Source: Syngnathus acus
Taxonomy: Eukaryota > Chordata > Actinopteri > Syngnathiformes > Syngnathidae
Length of the DNA: 64,000 nucleotides
NCBI RefSeq assembly: GCF_901709675.1
Contig: NC_051087.1
Span: forward strand, 5,909,001 to 5,973,000
Direction of reading: 5' to 3'
Position 1 is the first letter of the stretch; every line of letters starts with the position of its first letter. The translations under genes were made by a program, and so were the position numbers. Under the pieces are notes generated by a model, which did not search any database, had not been told where the DNA came from, and was given only the letters and a program-made list of their open reading frames with translations. Shown in pieces: positions 33,896 through 52,342 of the stretch.

Positions 33896-34499
33896 TTCTG
33901 TGGCAATTAATTCAACCGAGGGTGTTCCGATCAGTCTCAACCATGAGTGAGCCCTTCTGATACAAATTACGATCACATGCATTCGCACTGGTAATGGGTC
34001 AAATTAGATTTTGCATGAGTTCCTTTTCAAGGACTGGGTGAACCTTACTTAGCTTAGTCCTGCAGGGGCCCTGTTGGGCATGGCTAGATGTGAAAGCTGT
34101 GCCTCTATTTTTAAACTGGAAGTCAGATTGCTGGAATGAAACCTTACACTTTGTTAGGCTACTGTTAGCGCGACAAGGAGTCTATTTGCGCCCTTTGTGC
34201 TATTAATGTTCCTGCATAATCATTTGAGTTCGGCCAGACTAGATTGTGAAGCATGTGTGCTGAATTTGATCATAAAAATGTAACATCGCCAACATCTAAG
34301 CAAAGTTAAGTTATAGTTAGACAATCTGTAAAAATAGCGTCATCCTAGTCACCCACCCTGCAAAGCCATGATCTGTTATTCATCTCATGACTTTTATGTC
34401 ATCTAAATCAGTAGTATAATCCTAAAACAAAACGGAAGGAAAAAAATCCAATGTGCAAATGGCAGTCAGGGCATCAACTGTTTACAACATTACATATTT
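33896..34499. other. rbpj-stim2 spacer
   Basis: About 600 bp of AT-rich sequence with no gene or repeat recognised. It must hold at least part of the stim2 promoter. Confidence 0.45.
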
Positions 34500-34941
34500 G
34501 GGATGGGGGCTGGCGTGTGAGGAAACCTAATAATGTGATGAGAGCTTGTTTCTGGACTGAGACACTCACAGACAGAGAGGGAGAGGTGTCTTGAGGTCTT
34601 CACACTGCTGGGAAAGAGGACGGAAGTACTGGATTTGTGTGATCATACAGAGTAGATTCCAACTAGTGAAGACTGGGAAACAGGATTAAAAATATAAAGT
34701 GCTCATCTTCTGGATGTTATACCGTTGTGTGATTACCACAAAGGACTTCAAGATGGAATCGTTTCTGGATGCGCCAACCTCGGATTTTTAAAATGGTCGA
34801 TGGAATATAACTCCAATAATTTTCTGGAATTACACTGGGGAATGTTTTAGGCACTGTCCAGTTGCCTTTTGGTACTTTTTTTTTTTTAATCACACAGTCT
34901 GCAATTGATTTTTGTTTTCCCAGAGTTCATCAACTTTTGAA
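34500..34941 (+). promoter_or_regulatory. stim2: stim2 promoter/5' leader with upstream ATGs
   Basis: A strong acceptor (tttttgttttcccag, AG at 34922-34923) lies just 18 nt before the start codon, so the 5' leader is probably spliced. Before it are short upstream frames at 34753-34791 (13 codons with stop) and 34793-34810, if that part is transcribed. The 18 nt between acceptor and ATG are in frame and stop-free, so a longer N-terminus from an upstream exon cannot be excluded. Confidence 0.4.
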
Positions 34942-40742
<5,801 letters not shown>

Positions 40743-41660
40743 CCATGGCTTGAGGATACTTTTGTCGTATCTGGTGTACATTGGCACTCATTTTTAGAGT
40801 CGAAACATCAAAGCGATATTATCCCATCGTCTCGAATAACCTTTTTTTGGCCCTCAGGAAAATTTACGATTTGACTGTCATGACTTTTACCGCCTGCTAT
40901 ACTTCACTTGGTCATTTCATAGATGGACCATAAAAAGTTGAGCTCAGATGAACTCCGTGGTGGGTGCTTGGGGTGCTTTGAGGTGCTTTGGGGGAACGAA
41001 AGCGCACACTGTGGCGGCTGTGTCGCAGGTCCCAAGAATATTTTTTTATTTCATGTGTGGCTTAGTGTTTGAGAACTTTAAACATAAGATATATCTCAGG
41101 CAGCTTTTTTTAGTGCTATCTCATAAATAATGTCCACCTTGATAACCTACAATGAATAAGCTCCAGCCACTGCATGAGGAAATTTTAATTTTTAAAGAAA
41201 TACGTCAATTAGATTTTCCTTGTCTTACTGTTATGGGTAATACTTGCTCTTTTACTTTCTGAGGCCAATGTTTGATTATAAATATTTATTAAATTTATAA
41301 TTTGATTATAAATTCCTATGAGGCCATCTACATGTTTACTCGTTTGGAAAGCACACAAGATTGGATATGAAAAAGGAGTCAAAGCGATTTTGTTTGGGGT
41401 TTCAACATTTTTTAAGTTTTAATGATTGTTTTGCTGTTGATAAAAATAGGCCACATTATGAAACTTTGATTAGATGTCATCTGAGATTGTCTTGATATTT
41501 TAATAATACCAGTCGTGAGGCGATCACACATTTTTACATTGGTATGGTTAGGAACAAACCATAGGCAGGGAAAATATTGGGGTTTTCCATGTTTTGTTAA
41601 CTTCAGAGCCATAAATTATTGAATTTATTACTTACTGGAGTAAGAGTAAGAATAAAAGTT
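40743..41660 (+). other. stim2: stim2 3' UTR
   Basis: Non-coding after the stop. An AATAAA at 41651-41656 is one plausible polyadenylation signal; another lies near 41706. Confidence 0.45.
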
Positions 41661-42870
41661 TGAGCAAGGTTGGTGTCCTTGACATTAGCACCTCCCACCC
41701 CCCAAAAATAAAAACACTGAAATTAAAGTTTACCTTGCTGATAATTGTATTAATTTATTTGTTGTTTACTTAGCGAAGATTTTTTTAGGCAACATTTTCT
41801 TCACACAAATGAAACAGTACTACCAGGAGGGAAATTCAGGCCAGTCTAGTTTTATCTATGAACTTTATCTAAGATAGGGCAAGAATCCCGTTATTTCTCT
41901 ATCATTTGATATATTTCTTTTGTATTTTTTTTTTTTTTGGGGGGGGGGGGGCATTTTGACATGAGTTGGTTGGATACTTTTGTACAACCTGTATCTGGCT
42001 GTGGATCAGTGATTAAGTTGCAGGGAATTCATCTTTGATTTTTAAGTCAAACGTGACACAGAAGTCTTACAATGCACAGCAACTAAAGGTGCCCTTATAT
42101 TATTGACAGATTAAAACACAAATATATGAATAATTGTATTCATATTCACTCATACTTTTAATTCATTATGTTTGTTGCTTTATAATTTGTCTTGTACACA
42201 ATGGCCAATATTTTTTGTATTTTCACAGAAAATTTTGAATATTTGAGTCAAATTTTTGGAGGACACCCATTAAACATAATTTACTACTTTATGTTTTGCA
42301 GCATTAAATAACTGTACGTATATGTTTGAGTGAAACTTGAAACATTATTTAATTGAAGGATCAATGTGAGCTTCGCTGTTTACAAAAATACGTTTATGAA
42401 ACAGCTCACTATGATGTTTGATTGTTTGGAAACAAAATTTAAGTTTTTATTTTGATTATATGACAATTTTCTTTGTTTTATTATTTGAGGCCTACAATTC
42501 TGACTGAACTGTAGAAAGCCAATATCATTGATTGCTGCTTCCCCACATTGTTAAAAATAAACGTAGCAATTGTGTTTGAAAACATCATGAATGTTCTACA
42601 TTTTGTACATTTTTCCCAATCAGTTGAGCAACATGAATAGGTAATGCAGTGAAAACACAAAAGCACCTTCAACAAAATATGTATTTATTTCCGACACATA
42701 CAATCACCACGATTTCAATATTATTGCATTTTTTTTCATTAGACGTTAGGTTGCTTTTTTTTTTTAATCTTAATAAGGGATGTTGAGCGTATATATCTAC
42801 TAGCTTGATAAGTCATTCATCGTTTCTCCACCAGGGGGCAGGAGTGCTATACCTGTTAATGTTTAGGGTC
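41661..42870. other. Intergenic, low complexity
   Basis: AT-rich. A run of about 14 T followed by 12 G sits at 41925-41951. No gene recognised. Confidence 0.5.
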
Positions 42871-42898
42871 TTTTGAGGACCGCATTTGCCCACCGCTG
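42871..42898 (-). mobile_element. Solo hAT-like terminal fragment
   Basis: The sequence gaggaccgcatttgcccaccgctg reads on the other strand as a cagcggtgggcaaa-type hAT end. No partner end was found upstream. Confidence 0.3.
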
Positions 42899-45430
42899 AC
42901 CTAGAGTTAAATTTAGCACTTCAAACGTATCTATCTATATTGATCTACACTAAATTTACTTAAATCAACACCTTTACATTTACGGATTTTACACGGAGAG
43001 ACAGTTAAAACAAAGTAGTTGAAATTTTAACACTGCATCAATGCATCATTATTAAAATATTACACAATTCAGAGATCCTAAGTAGAAAAAAAAATTCCTA
43101 CTTCTTTTTCAAGTAGTTTTCACCCCCATTTTTTACTTCAACACGGTCCTTTTCTGTGGTTATTAAATCATAACACTTTGTATTTCGCATAGCTGCATTT
43201 CCAGTGCACGAAGTAGAATCAATCTAAATGATGTCAACGTACATGATTTCAATCAGTTAAGCCCACTTAAAATGAATGACAATCAACTTATGGTTAACAT
43301 GTGAGCCAGGCGCAGTGCAGCTAAACGAAAAGTGACAGGCCTTCTACCAAGGTCTAGTGTGATCCAGTCATCCACAATGATGACTTTGATTCATTAGCAC
43401 TGACCACACAGTATAAAGTGGGACGCACAGATGCCACTGCTGGCCATACTCCAGACAAAGACACACACACACACACACGCTTTTTAATGATGTTCCCTGA
43501 TAACAAAATAGATTACTGGGTCCTCACTCTCAGTATGCTTCGGTCCATCTATATCACAAAAGTTGGCAGAGACTTGGCAGCTTCGTAACTAACCTTGAAG
43601 TCGACTTCAATTTATGATGAAGAATGATGATTTTTAATACATCTTCCAACCCACGCTCAATAATAAAAAAAAAAAGCCCCCGTGATTCTTGCGGGTAATA
43701 TGAAACTAAACTTGTTTTTCTGGCAAATTGTAAGCCTGCTTCTAGTTTGAATGTTTTGCTCCTCTTCAAGGACACTCCTGTCCAAACATGCCCTTCAAAA
43801 TACAACATATTTAAACCCAAATAATGAGCTCTCCTTGAACACATTCCACGGTGTTTTTCAGCCTCAGCGGACATGAATCATAAAATGATTCATTCTAAAA
43901 CGTTACCGCTGGAATTTCTAGCAGCAGAGCTCTTCAACACACTGGACACAATATTATATTTGTCATGATACATTACATTTATACTTATTCTACCTTTTGA
44001 GCAAGCACTTTAACTCGAAGTCAATTCCAAAGAGGGATCTAAACAGAAATTATGTATGACTGAGTGGAACCTTGAGCGCCATTGGATGCAAAGCTAAACT
44101 GTGCTGAAAAATCTAACGTCAGCAATGCAAGGCAGGCTGCAAAATGAGCCCTTTTGTGTGCAAAAAGATGAGTCCTCAAGTATTATGTGCATTTGTCCTT
44201 GCACTCCTCTTGCCATGACATTCGACCATGTCATCAAGTATATTTCCAACTTTGCCCCCCCCATGACTCCTTTGTATCCCTTGCAGTAACAAATATTTCC
44301 AGCCACGTCAAATGTCAATGCTCAAAGCATCGTCATTGTTTCCTGAAACGCCACAAGAAATTGAAATGACATGAAATCTTCACAAAGCAAGATTTATATT
44401 GAAGTTAAATATTGATTTCAACCATCAATTGTTTCCTCATATAGTGACCAGGATGATTTCAGTGATTGACAATATTATTAAATATGAAAGGTGTACTGGT
44501 TTATATGTATTTTATTCGTAAATAAGCATATGGGGATGGATTACTGAGTGATGCTTAGGAGACTCCTGAGAACATAGCACTGTTAGCGTGGGTGAGCGAA
44601 ATGATAGCAGCTCGCTGAGGAATATCCTTGTAAATGGAGGAGAAACAGATGCAGTGATGTCATTTGTGATTAATTGTCGGACGCTCAGTGCATATTTTCA
44701 TAGAAAGGAGCGTCACAGCAGCCATCTGTAATTGATGAAGATAATAGACAATCTGCATGAGTGCAAGAAGACGGCATATTCGGGCACTTGTTTAACAAAA
44801 AAAAAAAAAAAAGCTTTCATTTTGAGAGCGCCTTAATGCAGCCCAGAGGTCATTAAGATGGGAGCTTCACATGAAAAGCCTTTAGCTTTGTGCGTGCACT
44901 GTTAATTGTGTGTTTCATGTGCAGTCAGTGAGCATCATCACCGTTGATGCAATCCTCTCTGGCTCCATGCGTCACCTCGAGTTCATGTGCTCATTTTGTC
45001 TGTTTGTGGAAAATTTCAATTGATGTTGATATCCTCAATGACATGCTCAAGGTCAGTGCCTCTGCTTCTAATGGAACTTTAACTGCCTGCTTTGCAGCTA
45101 GTTATATTCTGCTTGTCGCTAGATGGCGATGTGGAGCTACATTGAAGCCAAGTGTAGTGTGGATTCATTTTCAAGTGCTATTTTCTGCCCTTCAACTTTG
45201 TGTCATTTCCTCCTTGTCATTGTGTCCTGCAAAGATTGTGTTTGGGGATACTCAACTCTGACACTAAAAAAAAATGCCACTTAGTTCAGCACAGAATTTG
45301 GATCCTGCTTGTTTAAATGACTCATGCATTATTCAGAGTCATTTTGAAAATCGTTAAAAAAGGTGAAAGTAACAATGTTAATGAAAGTGAAACAAAGGTG
45401 ATCCAATTTGGATTTAATTAATCTCAATCA
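42899..45430. other. Intergenic, no gene recognised
   Basis: Contains a short CA run at 43461-43478 and a poly-A run near 44800. The part at 44600-44790 is more complex than its surroundings (gattaattgt, gtaattgatg cores) and might be a conserved non-coding element. Open frames at 43554-43874 and 44944-45261 have no recognisable product. Confidence 0.45.
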
Positions 45431-45451
45431 ACTCTGGGCTTTTCTTTACAG

Positions 45452-45964
45452 CTATTTTCATTCATAGTCTACCGAAGTGTCATGATCACATGTAAGATGT
45501 CAGAAAAATTCCAGGACTTGTATTACCAGGACAGCAATGCTCTTGTACAAAATCTTCAAAACATGGGTTTTACCGTACATTTTTTTTATGTGACCATGTC
45601 TCCTTTAAGGGTTGCCAATAAACCTCCGTGTGACTTTTTAAATGTCTTTAAATCACAATACAATACAATAACTGTAGCACCCAATTTAAACTTGAAATTA
45701 TGTTTTACGGTAAAGTGTGATAAAGTAATGGACACTCATAGAGGTACATTTGATCTTCCTCCAATTATCTCGTCGAGTTGCCTCACAGACATTTGTACAA
45801 TCGCTCAACATTCCAGGAAAGAATCACTCGCTGTAATTGTATTGCATGGACGAATGATAATGGCTATAAGGCAGAAAATGATAAATGTGTTCATATGTGC
45901 ATTTGGATTCCAAGTGTGTGTATATCGCTTTTCCTTCTGCACACAAATTGATTGTCGTACATAG
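45452..45964 (+). other. Unassigned 160-codon open frame
   Basis: The ATG-to-stop frame runs 45482-45964. It remains open back to a good splice acceptor (gggcttttctttacag, AG ending at 45451). I do not recognise the protein. The stretch LNVFKSQYNTITVAPNLNLK vaguely recalls ASH/MSP-type beta-sandwich domains, but that is weak. It has no repeat character, and codon use is AT-rich like the surrounding non-coding DNA. It may be a chance frame or an exon remnant. Confidence 0.15.
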
Positions 45965-46330
45965 TTCACATATCCAATTTATGTTTGTGTTTTTGTTGTC
46001 GATAATTGAGAAGCGCACCAGACTGTAGGTATAGACATATATGACATCGACAATCTGCTCACCGTGGAGCTATTATTTGTTTCATGGCAGTATTTTGCAG
46101 TCAAGGTCTACTCAAATGAAACATTGGAAGCATTTTCTATACCAGAAGAGTTTTTCATGTCCTTGTATGAGCCAAATAGATTCATTAAGATGTTGCTTTA
46201 CTGTAGAGATTGTTGACATACCTCAGATTCCTCCCAAGTGGTTACATGTTATTGAATAGCATTCGGGAATGTTTTGAAATGTTGCTGGAAACTTTTTGCA
46301 ACTGTGAAATGTCACATTGCCAATGGACAC

Positions 46331-46548
46331 CTAGTGATGGGCAAATGAAGCTTCAAATTTGCTTCATGAACCAGTTATATTTTTGACTCCTCTAGATGGC
46401 ACTGTGGGTTTAAAAAAGGTGTTTAAGAAATGGCAAGTCAGTTTGCTTTCAGCCAGTGATGGGAAAATAAACCTTGAAATTTGTTTCGTGACTCAGCTGT
46501 TGTATTGTTTGATTCCTCAAGATGGCGCTGTCTGTTCGAAATAGGCTT
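46331..46548. repeat. Imperfect tandem pair of a dispersed repeat, period about 122 bp
   Basis: Both units (from 46331 and 46453) follow the order agtgatggg, an AAAT-rich stretch, tttgctt/tttgttt-c-tga, then gactcct/gattcct and agatggc-ctgt. The sequence looks like a dispersed fish repeat present twice in tandem. Confidence 0.7.
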
Positions 46549-47200
46549 TTTCATTTTTTTTTAAAAATGTACTATTCTTTTCCGTGGACCAAATAATCCT
46601 TTTTTTGTTTCTCATTTTCAGTGTATTATTTAAGGAAGAAAATGTAATACCTGGCCCAAGAGCTCTACCAAAACTTTGCTTAATAGCTAAAGGCAACCAC
46701 TCATCTAATAACAGGTCTTAATGGAAAACTTAAGTACTGCAGTGCATGGATGGGAGGTTTTCTTTTCAAGTAAATCTAGAGAGGTTGCTCAACGACATAG
46801 TATTTCCACTCAATTAGTACAAAAAAAAATGGGTAAAGGGGTGGTGGGCCTTAAGCGGTGTATTTTTAATTGTCTAGAGTTGCCAGTAAACCTCAAGGAT
46901 CAACAAGAATCTCATTTAAATATTTGACATTTTTCTACAGCCACATCATCAACTATTAATTACAATTTTAACAGCCGACTTTAGCCACAAGCCAGTTTGC
47001 TACATTGAATTAATTAGCCCTCGAGGACGAACACTCTTTCGACATGACAAACGGAAACGCACTTTATATAGGAAGGGCTTTTGCATGCTGCAATGGGCAT
47101 ACCATCGTAATATGGAGCAATAGGGGATGGGGGGGGATGAAATACGCTCAGTGGCCAAAATGTTTGCTGCAGTTGCACAGTCTAATGAGATTCAACACAA
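46549..47200. other. Intergenic, nothing recognised
   Basis: No exon or repeat boundaries seen. Confidence 0.45.
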
Positions 47201-47214
47201 GACCCTAACAAAAT

Positions 47215-47290
47215 CCCCAAGTATCTTATGGTCTAATGATACCAAGGTTGTTGTTTTTTAAATTGGCCATGATCGTATGTTTAGTGCGCT
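47215..47290 (+). pseudogene. Possible decayed Tc1-like transposase fragment
   Basis: tatggtctaatgataccaaggtt translates in one frame to a WSNDTKV-like string resembling the WSDETK motif of Tc1/mariner transposases. A stop codon and then a GHDRMF-like string follow, close to the expected FGHN region. No inverted repeats were found around it. Confidence 0.3.
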
Positions 47291-50200
47291 GTCACCAAAA
47301 GGAATCCATGAATTTCTTTTCTCAGCTAGACCTCAGACATGGTGCAGGGAATTATTAACAGTTCAAAATAGCAGTCAGTATAAACACAAAATCTTCAAGC
47401 TACTGCATGGAAGCAAAAATGCTATTAAAAGCATATTAGAGCGACTTAACTCTATTGGGGTTAAAGTCCAGGGTGTAGGCCTCCATTCACCCAAACTCAG
47501 CTGTAGAAGATGGATGAGTTACAGCACATTGACATAAGAGTTTGACCTTGTAAAATGTCAGCCATTTTCGAGTTCTTATATTCAATCTCATTAGATTGCA
47601 CAAGTGTACTTGCGGTGTACAATAGACACCAGAATGCCAAAAGATGAAGTAAAAACAGAACAAAAGCTGTTCCTCCTGCCATGACTTCCCATCAAGGTCA
47701 ATTTGTGAAGCTTTATCGTAATTGCCTCAAGTGCGCGATACTGCACAGCAGGACTTGGAGTGTGTGCACGATATTTTCTTATCAGGAAGACAGAGCGGTT
47801 CTGTACAACTTGTGTTTGTCACTGTGGAGCAGCAGACACATTAATGAGGATGTCTCCCACTTAACAACCTTCACACAGACATGCATGAAGACATTGTATT
47901 GGAACCTCGAAAGTCAAATTCATTTTTTCTGTGTGTGTGTGTTGCATTCTTGAGCATGAGTCGGCAAGATTTGAAAATATATTTTTTTGCTAAATTTAGG
48001 GAATTTAACTTTAATGGTTTTGCCCAACCCGAGGTCAATCAGTCCCAAACCGGACTTGACCAAAATAACATACTGACCCGCCCGCATGTTTCAGGGCATC
48101 AACCTCAACAGTTTTCTACCCATTAACCTTATTGATCTTTTTTAATCATTTGAGTGTTCATACTCATTAGTATCAGGGTGACTGAGCCGCAAGCCCACCC
48201 GACAGAGATTAGCAGTCAGCAGGTTGAGTCACGATGTTGAGTGCAGCCTCACAAGTCAAACACCTCCCATTAGCGGCGCGTAGGTGACTCGTTCTCAATT
48301 ACTGACCGATACGAGATAATCACACGGGGTGACGTTCTAGGGAGAGGCAAAATGAAGAACACACACATTGCAAAGATGCGTGCACACTTACACACGCATT
48401 GTGGAGAAGAAGTGGAGCAGGTTAAATGAAGCGAGAGAGACAGGGAGGGATGAGTTAAATGAGCGAGAGAAGAGTAGCTTCCCCCCCCCCCCCCCCCTCC
48501 ACCAACTGTGATTGTATCCATTGAAAGAAAAAGTCCGAGGCCAGATGGTCAGCGACGACACAACACACAAATACACCGATGCACACTCAAGGATTCTTGG
48601 TAAAATGCAAGTGAAAAGTGCATTTGCTAAAACATGCCCATTTAAAAGGAGGAAAGTGAAAAACAGAAACATACTTCAACAAGCACACTGGAGTAGATGT
48701 TTCCACCAAGGCCAAACAAATTCCACTGTGCCGGATACAAACATCCTGCATTTAACTGAATGCTGTATTTTTTTTAAATCCCCGTTTAGTGATAAAGGAT
48801 GGACATTCTTTTATTTGGGTTGTCTATTAGCAGAATTGAGGTCGCTTTTAAGACCCTTTCAGTAATCTGTGTTCTGAACTTCGATTTGTACGCCAGCGTT
48901 GAGATAGACTTAATGCTGCCGTAGCAGAGATTCATACGGATGGACCTCAACTTTCCGAGCTGACATCATGTTACTCTTATTTCGTCTGAAAAGTCGCCAA
49001 ACAGGATGAAATCAGGGCACAATTAGGCAACAATGACGTATATGATATTCATGTTCGTCCCTATGTCGTTTGCATGAGCCATTCCGAGTGATGCGACGGA
49101 AATGGACCATCACAAAAAAATTACAGTTGGCGACTCTCTGCTGCACATTGAGTACTGTCCCTAACAGAAAAACGAGGACCCTATATTTAGTTTCCATGTT
49201 CCAAAACTAAACTAAGCAATATGTGATTGGCCAAAGTAAAAAAAAAAGCCGGAATTGAAAAACTGGACTCTTGGTAATGATGATATCCTTACTCATCTAA
49301 TTATGGAAAAATAAACGAAAGATGGAGAAAATGATGCTATCAAGATAGACAGAGAGGAGGAGGAAAATAAAGGAAACTAAGAGTTCCTTTTCATCTACAC
49401 TTGTGCAGTTTCCTCATGTGACTGTTTGGAGCCTCTGGCGAAAGGGTTTGTGTTCAATCACACGTTCCTCTGAGACAGAAATTAAAGCAGAGGCGCATTG
49501 CACACACGTACGCAAACACGCGCTCACACACTGCCTTCAGCACACCGACTCATATGCATCTACACACACACAAGCTTCTGCCTCACCCCCCCTTCCCCCT
49601 ACGCTCCCTGCTGGCCGGCTGATGCCAAGGGGCAGGTCCAACATGAATGCCGTTTCATAGCTGTTTCTCCGCGATGATAATTCAATTAGTGAGGAGGATG
49701 GCCAGTGCACTGCAGCACACGGCACTCACAACTTGTGCCAGACCCCCAGGCCAGGTTACGCTCAGAAAGAGAGAAGGGTAGCAGGGAGGGAGAGGGGGGG
49801 GGATTCTATTACCTGATGTTACCTGCATGTCATAACAAGAAGAGACAAGGTCCAACCTGTGGGGCTAACCTATCTTTGCCGGCTCACTTGCAATACACTG
49901 CAGGGCAGTCATGGTGCTTGGATCAGCGCACACACACATATCACACTTCACGTCACTGAAACAAATATGCCTCATTTACAAAGGGCAGGAACTCATTTTG
50001 CTAAGTTGAAATGGATGCCACTACGATTCCACCACTGGTCAACAACAGAGATGGCTTTCCATGTCCCTAACGTTGAATCCCAAATGATTTGTAAAAGCAA
50101 CTGGATATTTTACAGGTCGTTGAACACAGCTTTCCCAAACACACCTTTTTATAAAGAAAAAAAAAGTCAAATAATTTGATATTTGTCTTAAATATGACAA

Positions 50201-50387
50201 TATTAACAATATAAACATCCCCTTATAACCTTTCTCGAGTTGAAACAATCCAGTAGGTTACATGCTATTTCATGCAATATTGAGTTTCCTACTGGCAAAA
50301 ATCGATGAAGAATTGTAATAAGAAGAATGAGCAACAGCTCGCACACAATCATTAATGAAAGAGCACACAAGGAGGTAACATATGGTC
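47291..50387. other. Intergenic, no gene recognised
   Basis: Includes a poly-C run of about 16 at 48481-48496 and CA-rich stretches near 49500-49570. Several small open frames occur, none with recognisable homology. Confidence 0.5.
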
Positions 50388-50441
50388 ATCACACACACAC
50401 ACATGCACCCACACACACCCACACACACACACACACACACG
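50388..50441. repeat. (CA)n microsatellite, interrupted
   Basis: CA repeat interrupted by atgcaccc and accc units. Confidence 0.93.
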
Positions 50442-51426
50442 CTAAAGCATAGTATATACACTAATGCAATGCCTCACGTCTTGCCCTCCTTCTACTCCAC
50501 TGCTCTCCTAATATCATTCTTGACATGGCACCAAGGTTTTTTGCCGTGCTGAGAGGAGCACTGAGCATCGTGTCCTCTTAACTGGGGCAGGCGGACAGAC
50601 ATTGCGGATAGATGTGTATGTGTGTGTGTAGTAGAGAGTGTCTTTAAAAGGGCACGTTATTGTTGGAGGGGAGATGGTGCCTTGTAACACCCCTCGACAA
50701 AAAAAAAAAAAAACACTCAGGAAGCATTTGTTCCGGGAGGAGATGAGTAAGGAGATGAGTTGTTTTTCTTATATAGACACTGAAGCACGCATACACAGAA
50801 GCACCGACTACAAGCTCGCTACACCTCCTTACACACTTAGACGCACCTCTCCTGAGGCAGTGAGAGGGAAGATGAGTTGATGGAGGATTGCAGGTAGAGG
50901 ATGATATTAAAGGTCTCCTATTTTTAGTGGAGAATGGAGGCTGGAGCCTTAGAATGCAAGAAAACTACACAACAGGCATGAAAAATAGATGAATGGCAAG
51001 CTTCCATTTCCGTGATCATATAGGCATTGAGGTTGAGAAAGACAACAGCGTGGTAATGACTCAAGATGGAGGGTATTTCTCCACTTAAGTGGTTTTATTG
51101 TGAACATGCCTCCCCCCGGCCACGCGTGAACACACCTAAGGGCACTTTTGCCGTCGAGTGTGCACGCAGACACGTTCAGTTCACAAGTTCAACAAGGGCC
51201 CGTTAACATGCGAATGGATCACATATGGTGCTCTTTACAAGGTCAGGCAGGCGAGTGTAAACCTGTAGCCTTTATTTTGGCGGGATTTTCCCACTGAGAT
51301 GGGATGAAAGCCGAGATGAGAACGTAGCAGGACGCAGAATCCCTACCAAGCCAGTGAGTGATGCGTTTGAGGCAAACGCAGGAAGTGGCCCATGGCAACA
51401 CAGATGGAGGAGTCAATCCCAACACA
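50442..51426. other. Intergenic, nothing recognised
   Basis: A poly-A run lies near 50700-50713. No gene seen. Confidence 0.45.
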
Positions 51427-51453
51427 CAAAAAAAAAAAAAAAAAAAAAAAAAA
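51427..51453. repeat. Poly-A tract
   Basis: About 26 consecutive A. No retroposon body or duplication was seen beside it. Confidence 0.9.
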
Positions 51454-51644
51454 GAATTTTGCTCTGAGTTGCTAAAAAGCATCTTTCTCTACATTAATTA
51501 CTTTTGGAATATACATAACAGCTTTTACAATATAAAACTTCAAAGGTTTTAACACTATTCTGAGATAATAATGCGTTTTATTTTTATTTAATAATAATGT
51601 TGATCAATGTCTGTTTTACTGGATTTCAAAATAATAATATAGGT

Positions 51645-52334
51645 CAGTGGTCCCCAACCACCGGGTCGCGGACCGGTACCGGTCCGTGGGTCATTTGGTA
51701 CCCAAATGGTACCCATTTGGCACAGAAGAAAAAAAATATTATATATTATCGACGATCAATTAATTCAGGTCAAGGCGCTCGTCCCGGTCACATGACATGT
51801 TTCCGCAGTCGATCCCCGCAAAGTTAGAAAAAATGAGTAAGAATTCATTTTGAAAAATATAAATAAATTGGGGATTCTCTCCAAATTACATCCGTCGGTT
51901 CACCTGTCCTTGACACAGGTGAATTCAGGTCAAGACGCTCGTCCCGGTCCCGTCCCGAAGCGAGCAAAATATATAAGAAAAAGAGAAGTTTGGAAAGAGG
52001 AAAATGCTCACAATGTGCAGACAAAAGAAGAGGTTACAATTTCCAAGAAAAAGAAAGCTGGATTAAAATCAAGGTAGAATATCCCGTGATCGCCACAAAA
52101 GCATTGAAAATCCTGCTTCCCTTTCCAACGGGATTTCATGCGGTTACAGCGACCAAAACAAAGCGACAGAGCAGAAACTTCATGGTGAGTTTTATTTTTA
52201 TGCGCTTTGCATTTGTTTTTATGCCAGTCGTATCATTTTATTTCATCGTATTTATATATTTATTATAATTTACTATTTATATAACTGTCTGATATGTAAC
52301 CGGTCTGTGGCGCAAAAAAGGTTGGAGACCGCTG
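51645..52334. mobile_element. 690-bp non-autonomous hAT element with target-site duplication
   Basis: The left end cagtggtccccaacc and the inverted right end (ggttggagaccgctg) form terminal inverted repeats, followed inside by ggaccggt and its mirror aaccggtct. Flanking 8-mers atataggt (51637-51644) and atttaggt (52335-52342) agree at 7 of 8 positions, as expected of hAT insertions. Inside are two direct copies of a 28-bp block (51762-51788 and 51922-51949) and short Lys/Arg-rich frames that might derive from a transposase gene. No complete transposase is present. Confidence 0.85.
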
Positions 52335-52342
52335 ATTTAGGT

